DNA of 64,000 nucleotides, from NCBI GenBank assembly GCA_036924085.1, contig JAVGWX010000012.1, positions 5,410,043 to 5,474,042 on the forward strand, read 5' to 3'. The notes below the pieces were generated by a model, which was given only the letters and a program-made list of their open reading frames with translations, did not search any database and had not been told where the DNA came from. The position numbers and the translations under genes are program-made. Shown here one piece after another: positions 47,801 to 59,800 of the stretch. Every line of letters begins with the position of its first letter. Positions within the stretch are counted from its first letter, which is position 1. Source of the stretch: Ariolimax columbianus (lineage: Eukaryota > Mollusca > Gastropoda > Stylommatophora > Arionidae).

Positions 47801-50800
47801 TACTGTGTCGTTATTGCAGGGTCTATTCAATTGTTGTTTCAAGGCTCCTGTTTTTGTCAATCTGTCAGCCGTTTCGTTTCCTGGTAGCCCACTATGTCCA
47901 GGGATCCATTGCAAGGTGACATTAATCCTCTGGGCAGTAATGATGTTGTTGATCACCTTCCACACCAAGAATATCTCCTTTTTTATATGGGGTGTGCTTC
48001 AGTGACTTGGGGTCACTAAAAATCACAGTGTCTATTGGCATCAATTTGCCCAAGTCAAGCTGTTGGGGCAAAATCTCAACTGCTGTATTCATGGCCTCGG
48101 CCTCTGCTTCGTCATTAGAACGGTTTTCGCTGCATGAATCACAAAACTCATATATGTACACATCAGAGTATTTGATATGGATACCATACCCTGCAAAAGA
48201 GGTAGATTTGAATGCTGATCCATCCATTTATACCAGGACTGCCGATTTTGGGTGACTAGAGACTGTATGCAAGGCAAATGTCTTCAGGATATTAGGTGTA
48301 GTCTTTTTGGTGGCCGCCTTTTCAGTCAGGTGTGTTTTAATGGCTGGCAGGCAAACATTTTCCTAAGGGGTGGTCCAAAAAAACCTATTTTCTGTTTGTC
48401 TCTTCTCTGGTATATGGTGAATATGGCTGTCATCTTCTGCGATATCCAATGAGGACAGTTGCTTCAGTCTTCTCTTTTTGTTTCCAAGTGTCTGTTTGTA
48501 CCCTATTTGAGTGGCCATTTTCTTGTCTCTTGTATCTCTCTACCGCTTCAGTCAGTGCTCCATTTCTCCTGATATCTATTGGTTCTATGTTGGCCTCTTA
48601 TCTCGCACGCCGCTGTAGGTGTTGATCTCATGCACCCACAAATTAGTCTGAGCTTGATTCTGCACCAGGTCAATAGGGGAGATGTTATTTGTACTTACAG
48701 TGGTCTGTATGGGAAGGCTGTAGTCCATCACCGGTCGTACATATCCAAGGTATAGTTGCCGAAGGGTTTGTTTATCAGCTCACCAATTTGTACTAGCAAA
48801 TCTCTTAACTTTAATGTTCTACTTGAATACTGTATTGTTCACCAAGAAAATTTGTGTCCCAAAGCGTTTAGGTCATACCCATCATGGTATCATTTTTGAA
48901 CCATAAAATAATGACTCGTCCATCAGTTTCATGAATTTCTTCAAGATGTCGATTTCAAGTTTGGCAATCTGCTTTACTACTGTGATGTTCACTGGTTAAG
49001 TCAGGGGAAATGATGTTGTAATTTTATGAACCTGCGGATTGAAATCATGGACATGACGTGTAACTCTGCCAAAGAATTATCAGACTTTGTGGATCTGCCA
49101 GCTTGCGTTTTTAGTTGACATGACTCAGTATTTCAATGATCTTAATTTCAAGTTACAGACACAAAGGGGACTGGTACACAAACTTTATGGGCACATTAAG
49201 GCTTTCCAGAATAAACCGAGACTGGAAGAGTAACCTGCATTAAGGAATACTCTAGTTTCTTTATAAGACTTGAAAAACAGAAAAGCTATGCCAGGGCTGT
49301 TAAATGGTATTCCCAGCTAGTTTGTGGAGCATTTCTAAGATTTTGCATCACAACAAAGGTTAAAATGTCTGTCAACATCTTTTGGTGTTGACTCCAATTC
49401 AGCTTCGACAGACATGTAAATGGAAATTATCAATTATGACTGACGGAGACTGTGTTTTGGCAACGGAAAGAGTTTCTTTCAGACAGGCTGTGATGGGAGC
49501 GACATTCTATAAAGGACATGCTACATGATGATGATCAGTCTATCAGTCAAAATCTTTTCAGCTCTGTGTGCAATGTAGAGCATATGTCTTCAATACGTGA
49601 CATGTCATCAAACATTGATCTGTCTGGAAGTTTTTCTGGCTTACAGTTCCCACAGGATGTGGTAGCCAAGCCTATACCAACACTCCCTAGTCACCTCAAA
49701 CATTATGCCCGGCAGGTTATAATATTAACTATTCTTTGCTCTCCTTTTGTTCTCTGGTAACACTTGGGTGATACCATGCATGCAAATATGATATTGATTT
49801 CAGATTTTACATTCCCTGAAACATTTTTACAAGTGAGATGTCTAGGGTTTTCGTAAAGACATGAACTTGTATTTGACAAAAATACCAGAATATATTCACT
49901 GAAACATGCTTACATTTTTGTATTTGTAATGTCTGTAGGATTTCCGTAGAGGTATGAACTTGTATCTGACAAAACATCAATACAAGAATACATTCACTGA
50001 AGATCTGTGGGAAGCCTTAGAAGAGGCCAGTAGCAAGCCTGTTGGAAATATGATGAAAACATGGACGAAACAGATGGGCTTTCCTGTTCTGAAGGTAGAT
50101 TTCACTGTTTGTCAATCTCAGTTTTAGACATGCAGAACTGGTTAATATAAGCTGAGAAATATTTCCTAGATAAGGGTCTTAACCCATTCAATCCTGGCCG
50201 GCGACGACCGCTATAGATTAACTCCCAACCCAGCCGATGACGGCCACCGTGGATATACTGATTTAAATTATTTTTCCTTATGCTTTACTTGCAAATAGAC
50301 GAGCTAAATTTAGCTGCGACGTGACTACCTTTAATGGCAGCTCCCATTGCAGTTTACAGATTGTTTCTATCAGGTGTGGTGCTCGAGCAGTGATTTTTTA
50401 AATATGACCTTCAATTTTTTTCAAAACTTGTTGCGGACTGAAGATACTTATGAGTCAGACGGTTGTGGAGAATTTGTTGATGTAGTTGCAGAGAATGAGA
50501 ATGAATCGGACTTTGATGAGGAATAAGTTCAGGCTTTAGTAGATGAAAGTAGCGACACTGGCATCACTGGTGATGACGAATTATCGGTAGAAGACGGTGA
50601 CAAAGTGACCCACCCCACCCCACTGACAGGCCATAGTGGTGATAGAGAATGGTCAAAGTAACTGAGTATATCAGTATTGAAGGATTTAGTGAAGAAACAG
50701 GTCCTGCATATGACATAGATCCAGATCCAGATTACTCTGCTTTTGATTACCTTTCTTTATTTCTACCTCAGACCTTTTTTAAGTACTGGGCAGAGCAAAC

Positions 50801-53800
50801 CAATGCAAGTGCCTGGATCAGAATTTTGGGGGAAAGAAGATCCTTTGTGGAAACCTGTTTGTCCTGATAACATGAAGGGCTTTTTTTTTTATGTTAACTA
50901 TATGTTTGGGGTTCATCAGTTACCCTCCTACAGACTGTTTTGGTCTACTAATGAATGTGCCTGCAGTGTCAAATGTAATGTCAAGAAAGAGATTTGCACC
51001 TCATTGATAATTCCAAATTTATTCCACGAGGACAAGATGGGCATGATGCAATTTGTAAGATTAGACCTGTATTTGATCTTATTCTAGCCAAGTCCAGAGA
51101 ACTAATGAGGATATTAGTATTGATGAAGCAATGGTTGCTATTACAGGAGGACTAGTTCAATCAATATATAAAAAAACAACCCTGTTCTTGAGGAGTTACA
51201 ATTTGGTGTGCCGCAGATCCTCATACTAGATACCTCTATAACTTTGAGGTGTATACTGGAAAGTCAGACAAGAAGATGAAAGATAGACTAGTTGCAATGA
51301 ACTAAGGGAGATTGCTTTGTAGTTTTTCACTTGGACATTTATCTGATCAGCTGGGACTGAATGGGTTAAAGAGGTAAGGCGCTTGACTCTCAAGAAATGA
51401 ATGAAACCTCAAAACAGTGATGTTTGAATCCTGGAAATTTATTGTGACTCCAGGGTAGCCTTCGACTACCTGCCAGCAGGCATTCACGTTCCTGATTAAA
51501 TACCAGAATTCCAAGTAAGGGTCTTATAATTCAGAGGTGCGTTTTCTGAAATATCGTTTTCGGTTCTACCATCATATAAATATCATTGTTTTCAGTTCTA
51601 CCATCGTATAAATATCATTGTTTTCAGTTCTACCATCATATAAATATTATAGTTTTCAGTTCTACCATCATAAAAATATCATTGTTTTCAGTTCTACCAT
51701 CATATAAATATCATTGTTTTCAGTTCTACCATCATATAAATATCATTGTTTTCAGTTCTACCATCATATAAATATTATAGTTTTCAGTTCTACCATCATA
51801 AAAATATCATTGTTTTCAGTTCTACCATCCAATAAATATCATTGTTTTCAGTTCTACCATCATATAAATATTATAGTTTTCAGTTCTGTCATCATAAAAA
51901 TATCATTGTTTTCAGTTCTACCATCAAATAAATATCATAATCGAAAATGGCTCACAGAACTGATGTCATTGAGCATGAACATGATTTTTCTCTGACTTTG
52001 TCAGGCACCCATTTACAGCTGGGTTGACTGGGAGAAGCGGTCATACCTTGAAAAAACCCACAATTTGCCTGATCACAGATACCCAAGCATGACATGACTT
52101 GAACCTGGTGCATTGGATTTGTAAGACAAGGTCACAACCCCTTGGTCACACACTCCCCATATCTATATCATAAAGGTCAAATAAAGACATTTTCCAGAAG
52201 AACATCTACTACCACATCAATATCTAGCGTAGTTGCTCCTCTTTTATCCTGGGCTGTAGAGGTTTGCAAGACTATTGTCACTGTCTTCCTTTGTTCCTGG
52301 TTCCAGTCTTGGAAAACCAGTGGATTGGCTGAAGCGATATAATAAATATGTTATGTGGTTTGACCTGAATTTATTGTGCATCCACCAGGTTAGCCAAGAG
52401 CAGGATGCTGGCACGAAGAAGCTCACAATAACTCAGTCCAAATTTACTGCAGATGGTACACCTCCCACAGAAGGTTACTTGTGGATGGTCCCTGTTCTAG
52501 CCAGTTCCAAGACATCACCGGACAAGCATGTTGTGCTAGGGCTGTTGGAGACTGACTCACATGTGTATGATATGCCAGGGGTACCTGCTGAGGACTGGGT
52601 TAAGGTCAGCCTTATAGCAGTGCTAGTGTTGTTGTACTCTGAAAATAGCAGAGCTTGACATGTTTTAGAAGTAGAATTTGACAGGACATGACTTAGTCGC
52701 CACTCTTCTACCATGGAATGTAGAGGTCATCTTGACTTGAGTTAGTCACGCCTCTTCTACCATGGAATGTAGAGGTCATCTTGACTTGAGTTAGTCACGC
52801 CTCTTCTACCATGGAATGTTGAGGTCTTCTTGACTTGAGTTAGTTGCCCCTCTTCTACCATGGAATGTAGAGGTCATCTTGACTTGACAGTCACGCCTCT
52901 TCTACCATGGAATGTAGAGGTCATCTTGACTTGACAGTCACGCCTCTTCTACCATGGAATGTTGAGGTCTTCTTGACTTGAGTTAGTTGCCCCTCTTCTA
53001 CCATAGGGTGTTGAGGTCTTCTTGACTTGATTTCTTGACTTAGCCATCCCACTACTACTATAGGGTGTTGAGGTCTTCTTGTTTTGACTTAGTCCTCCCT
53101 CTACTATCATGGAGTGTTGAAGTCTTCTTGACTTGACAGTCACCCCTCTACTACCATGGGGTGTAGAGGTCTTTTCTTTTTCTTGTGGCTTATTTTTTTT
53201 AACCGCATGTGAAGCTGAAGCCATGCTCAAGCCTCGTTAAGTGACCTCTTATGACATTCCTGACTGTGTTACTATTTGGTGTTCCCTTTTCAGGACTCAT
53301 AACACACAGGCATTTCGTAAAATTTACCAGTCTTTTCTGTTTGATTATTTTGATTGTAACTAAAATGCTGATAATGATTGATGTTATTGCAGATGACTGA
53401 TCTGATCATTGGCTCTTTTCGTCTTGTCAGCCGATAGTTAATTGTGCTATTAGCACAAAGCCCAGGCAGAAATATAGAGACCATGTGTTGCCCATGCAGT
53501 ATGATCCCTCTCTTGGTCTGCCTTGTTTGCTCCAAGGGAAAAGTAATACCAATACATTTGGATCAAGGCAAACTGTAGAAGCTGCCAGATCAGATGAGCA
53601 ATGCTCTATGTTCGCCTGTCAAGGCTTCACTCCTAGACCAGTCGCCAAACAAGGGCTAAGGGCCTGGTCTGCCCTGCCACAACACTCAGCTGAGGTCGTC
53701 TTTCTCGCTCTAGGATAAGGCATTGTATCCGCTTGTGTGTGCTCCTTCGCACATCGTCGGTTGTCAGGTTAAGTTCATTTCTAACTTTCAGAGTTATAAG

Positions 53801-56800
53801 AAAACAGGTTGCACAGCCATATCTGACAAAATCCAACAATATCTTATCTGCAAGGCTTCAGATGGTTTGAAAGAGTTTTCCTTCTCCTAGAGGAGCTGCC
53901 TTCCTAGGCTTTTGAGCCCCCATCTGACCAAAACTACTGGTTTTAAGGCGCCAGTGACTCTCCTTATGCCCATTCTCCTGTTAGTCAAAACAGTTCTGCT
54001 GCGCGAAGGCCAGGAGTTGGACTTTGTTGTCAGAGGATATATGAGACGCACGCCATGGAAGCATTTAGTTGGTGTTGAGAGTTCATCCTCAACGCCACAC
54101 CCACCTATACCAACATTTAGGATGACTAGACATTTAGTTTGTTGACTGATAAGAATTTCCTCTTCAGTTTAGCAGAACTTTACAGCATCAGTGATGCGTT
54201 GCTGGCTTCAATGTTTTACCTGTGATATGTTGCTGGCCTCAATCAATATTTTACCTGTAATATGTTGCTGGCCTCAATCAATATTTTACCTGGGATATGT
54301 TGCTGGCCTCAATCAATGTTTTACCTGTGATATGTTGCTGGCCTCAATCAATGTTTTACCTGTGATATGTTGCTGGCCTCAATGTTTTACCTGTGATATG
54401 TTGCTGGCCTCAATCAATGTTTTACCTGTGATATGTTGCTGGCCTCAATCAATGTTTTACCTGTGATATGTTGCTGGCCTCAATCAATGTTTTACCTGTG
54501 ATATGTTGCTGGCCTCAATCAATGTTTTACCTGTGATATGTTGCTGGCCTCAATCAATATTTTACCTGGGATATGTTGCTGGCCTCAATCAATGTTTTAC
54601 CTGTGATATGTTGCTGGCCTCAATCAATGTTTTACCTGTGATATGTTGCTGGCATCAATCAATGTTTTACCTGTGATATGTTGCTGGCCTCAATCAATGT
54701 TTTACCTGTGATATGTTGCTGGCCTCAATCAATGTTTTACCTGTGATATGTTGCTGGCCTCAATCAATGTTTTATCTGTGATATGTTGCTGGTCTCAATG
54801 TTTTACCTGTGATATGTTGCTGGCCTCAATCAATGTTTTACCTGTGATATGTTGCTGGCCTCAATCAATGTTTTACCTGTGATATGTTGCTGGTCTCAAT
54901 GTTTTACCTGTGATATGTTGCTGGCCTCAATCAATGTTTTACCTGTGATATCTTGCTGGCCTCGTTCAATGTTTTACCTGTGATATGTTACTGGCCTTGT
55001 TCAATGTTTTACCTGTGATATGTCACTGGCCTCATTCAATGTTTTACCTGTGATTATGTGCTTTTATATTTGTTTTGACAATGTCTGTTGATACACACTG
55101 TAATTCAAACTCAATTTTGAGGCCGACAATGCAGTGACTGAGATGATGTTAGAAGAATGCTATTAGCTGGCCAGGAAACAGTATGGCTGAGAAAATAGGG
55201 GTTGAAGAGGGAAGACAAACCCGATCTAACAAATTCGCAGATATCGCAGCCTCGCTGTACTCTGACACATCATAACAAGATGCCACTTTCAAGATGAACG
55301 CAGAACAAGATGAAAAAATTCAGTTTTGTTTTAAGTTACCCAAACACATGTTATGGTTGGTGTACATGTATACTCTCAAACACACATCATGGTTGACATT
55401 GTGTTAGTGTACGTGTATACTCCCAAACATATGTCATGGTTGACATTGTGTTAGTGTACGTGTATACTCTCAAACATATGTCATGGTTGACATTGTGTTA
55501 GTGTACGTGTATACTCTCAAACACACATCATGGTTGACATTGTGTTAGTGTACATGTATACTCCCAAACATATGTCATGGTTGACATTGTGTTAGTGTAC
55601 GTGTATACTCTCAAACACACATCATGGTTGACATTGTGTTAGTGTACGTGTATACTCTCAAACACACATCATGGTTGACATTGTGTTAGTGTACGTGTAT
55701 ACTCTCAAACACACATCATGGTTGACATTGTGTTAGTGTACGTGTATACGCCCAAACATATGTCATGGTTGACATTGTGTTAGTGTACGTGTATACTCCC
55801 AAACATATGTCATGATTGATGTTGTGTTGGTGTATGGGTATACTCCCATTTTGTAGAGGTCTGTCATTTGAGTTTAATAGTCCCTCAATAGTGAAGGTTA
55901 ATATTGTATTTGTGTATGTCAGAAATGGACTACTAACACTAGAGAGATAAAGTGAGTTTCAGCCCCAGTCTGAGATATCATAGACAAGGAAGAGTTCTCT
56001 GTGCCTATTCCTCGCCACTAATTGTCTGATAATTATGAAACAACGGAAATAGGCTGCTAACATATGAAAGTCTGAAAGATAAGTGATTGAAACATTTGGT
56101 CATATTTTCATAGTCAAACAAATCTGATGTTTATCTCAGTCTATTTGTCTTTCAAGGTTTGTGACCTGTAACCAGAAATCTGTCTAGCTGTGTGTAAAGA
56201 TTTGAGGTCAAAAGCTGTTATACCCTGTTGTCTTTGTATCCACAGCTGAATGCTGGAAGTGTGGGTGTGTATACCTTGTTGTCTTTGTATCCACAGCTGA
56301 ATGCTGGAAGTGTGGGTGTGTATACCCTGTTGTCTTTGTATCCACAGCTGAATGCTGGAAGTGTGGGTGTGTATACCCTGTTGTCTTTGTATCCACAGCT
56401 GAATGCTGGAAGTGTGGGTGTGTATACCCTGTTGTCTTTGTATCCACAGCTGAATGCTGGAAGTGTGGGTGTGTATACCCTGTTGTCTTTGTATCCACAG
56501 CTGAATGCTGGAAGTGTGGGTGTGTTAACCCTGTTGTCTTTGTATCCACAGCTGAATGCTGGAAGTGTGGGTGTGTATACCCTGTTGTCTTTGTATCCAC
56601 AGCTGAATGCTGGAAGTGTGGGTGTGTATACCCTGTTGTCTTTGTATCCACAGCTGAATGCTGGAAGTGTGGGTGTGTATACCCTGTTGTCTTTGTATCC
56701 ACAGCTGAATGCTGGAAGTGTGGGTGTGTACCGAGTCATGTACACCAGCGAGATGTTGGATGCTCTCATACCTGCTGTTAAAGACTTGTCTCTGCCACCC

Positions 56801-59800
56801 AAGGATAGACTTGGTCTTCAGTCTGATCTGTTTGCTTTGGTGAGTCGGTGAAAATGTTTCCAACAACAGAGAGAGAAGACATGGTTTAACACATTAACTA
56901 CTGAGTAGATCAGCCGGCCAAGTGGTTTGAATGTCACACTTCTGGCCACAATGACATAAGTTCAAAACCTTAGTAAGGCATATGGTGTTTTTCTATCAAA
57001 GATAAAATAAAGCACTAGCCTTTACAGTGTGTAGCAACTGCAGGAACAAGCAGCCTTTATCCCTCAGTCCTATATATCCTCCTAGTGGACCTCAACAATT
57101 GAGAACAGGTGAATAACAGATGGAGCAGGACATCTTGGGGAACATGGGGGCGTTGAATAGGTCACACTTGCAAAAGCCCTAAGCCAGTATCACCAGACAA
57201 TCTATTGAGGAATCCACAGAGAAAATCACTCAAAGGAAGGTCAAACGCCATATGGAGAAGAGACCTATGTCGCTGAAAACAAGAAAAACAGGAAGAAACT
57301 GAGAAAATAGCATAGGACAAGTCTGCTTTCGAGAGGGTTAGTTGATGGCCTATGCAACACACTGTGATAAAGGTGCAGACGAACCTCAGCGATGACAATA
57401 AGCACTGTAAGGATAGTTTTTGTGTGTGCAGCTTCTGATAACTACTGAATTGGAAAATGTGCTGTGGTTGAATTAATTTTAATTTGACCGTTTTCATCCT
57501 GAGGAAAGTCTACATAGCAAGCTATGGTCAAGCAAAATATTAGACTGAATCAGAACATATTTAGGTCTCAACTTTCAATTTGTTTTTCACAATTATGGAC
57601 TGAATCAGAACATATTTAGGTCTCAACTTTCAATTTGTTTTTCATAATTTTGGACTGAATCAAAACATATTTAGGTCTCAACTTTCAATTTGTTTTTCAC
57701 AATTATGGACTGAATCAGAACATATTTAGGTCTCAACTTTCAATTTGTTTTTCATAATTTTGGACTGAATCAAAACATATTTAGGTCTCAACTTTCAATT
57801 TGTTTTTCACAATTATGGACTGAATCAGAACATATTTAGGTCTCAACTTTCAATTTGTTTTTCATAGTTTTGGACTGAATCAAAACATATTTAGGTCTCA
57901 ACTTTCAATTTGTTTTTCATAATTTTGGACTGAATCAGAACATATTTTTTTCCACAACACTATTCTCTGTGTTGGGTGCAGATAAGTGTCAGTGAATAAA
58001 ATTTCTCTGAGATGGTTAGTGAATCTTTGAGTTAATGGTTAACAAAATTCATTTTTGTATGTGTGGTTTTCACTGCAAAGGTACAGACGTCAACTCCCAT
58101 TATTGACACTCTCTCCAGTTGACCTAATGTACTGTTAGGGAGGTAAAGGTAGCAAGGAAGAGAACTGGCCACCCCACCTCATAAACAAGCTGTGACTTAG
58201 TACAATAGTTTCTTCTTGTTCTGCATTCGTTCTCAATCTCCCACTACCAACTCCTGAACAGGGCTTTGCAAGTAGCAAAGGATGTAGTCCAGAGAATGGA
58301 ATGCGTTGTGCCACTAGTTTACAGCTTGACTGCGATATTTGCACCTTTTGGTCTGACACATCCATCTTCGGCAGCCAATAATCTCTAACTCTTCATCCCC
58401 GACAGCAGTGTCCACCATGGGGCTATCTATCGACCTGTTTTAATAGTTATAAATGAACTATATCATCATCAACAGAAAGTATTTGTCTTGTTAGTGATTT
58501 TTTACATCTCTTGCCAGTGATCATGGGGGAGGAACATGTTCTCCTACATCCGTTGAGTGGTAGATCGCTGAATGATCTCTGTATGGAGATTAACTGTCAA
58601 TATTCAATAAACAGTGATTAGCCAGAAAAGCTGGCGTGCATGGATGTCAAAAAGAGGCAAAGACACAGCAAGCCAACCATCTGTTTGTCTACACACTCAA
58701 AGTATATAAGGATAGAAAACTGAATGGACTTTAAATATGGTGAACTGGCACGAGTTACAGACTACACTTTTGGAATATGGAACATTAAAGGTATCAACTG
58801 AAAGGACGTTTAGCTCATGAAAGAAATGAAATCAAAATTGGAAATCCCAACTCCAAGAGCAGGCAAGAAAAACGGACAGAGGGTCATGGATCCTGGATCC
58901 TGAGTGTAACATGGTTCTCTACAGCGGATTCCTACTATCGGCAGCTGAAGGGGGAATTGGCTGTATTTTGACCAAGAATTAAAGGGACAACGTCAAGGGG
59001 TGGAAATTTATCTCTGCTTTATGGCGCTGAACCTCAAAGAAGAAGGCAAGATAATCAACATAGCCATTGTTTATGCACTGAATGAGGGGATAGAGCAGAT
59101 ACCAGAGGATTCTCTGAGCTGCTTGAAAAGACTGGATGGTTGTCATGAGATCCAGAAGTTACTACTAGGTATCAGGACATGTCCAGTCTGTCAATTTGAG
59201 CACGACGTGATTTGAACCTGGTACATTGGGATCGTAAAACAAGCTTACAACCTCTAGACCTTATGTGCTCCCTTTCATCAAAGTCTGTAAAAAGTAAACC
59301 AAGCGCACAACCTCTAGACCACATGTGCCTCACAACCTCTAGACCACATGTGTCCCCTTTCATCAGAGTCTGTAAAAAGTAAACCAAGCTCACAACCTCT
59401 AGACCACATGTGTCCCCTTTCATCAAAGTCTGTAAGAAGTAAACCAAGCTCACAACCTCTAGACCACATGTGCCTCACAACCTCTAGACCACATGTGTCC
59501 CCTTTCATCAAAGTCTGTAAGAAGTAAACCAAGCTCACAACCTCTAGACCACGTGTGCCTCACAACCTCTAGACCACGTGTACCCCCTTTCATCAAAGTC
59601 TGTAAGAAGAGAACCAAAATGTACTCAGTGGGATATTGAAAGATGAGATCAATCTAAACAAGTGAGGCACATCTGCAGACCAACCTTCATATCTGGAAAG
59701 AAGAGTTGGAGAGGAGATCCAAGCAGTTCAAATACTTTAGAGATGTAGTAGATGGAAGGTATAAAACAAGAATTGGCTACTCAAAGAGTAAAAGAGAATA

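Noticed and set aside
51970..52388. Extra exon before exon 12 ([31 protein letters not shown] frame)
   Set aside because: Exons 11 and 12 already join in phase with the expected PVLK-VSQEQ border.
56208..56802. Three overlapping - frames over the 51-bp array (for example [17 protein letters not shown])
   Set aside because: Shadows of a 51-bp array; the sense frame joins a conserved exon and the antisense frames do not.
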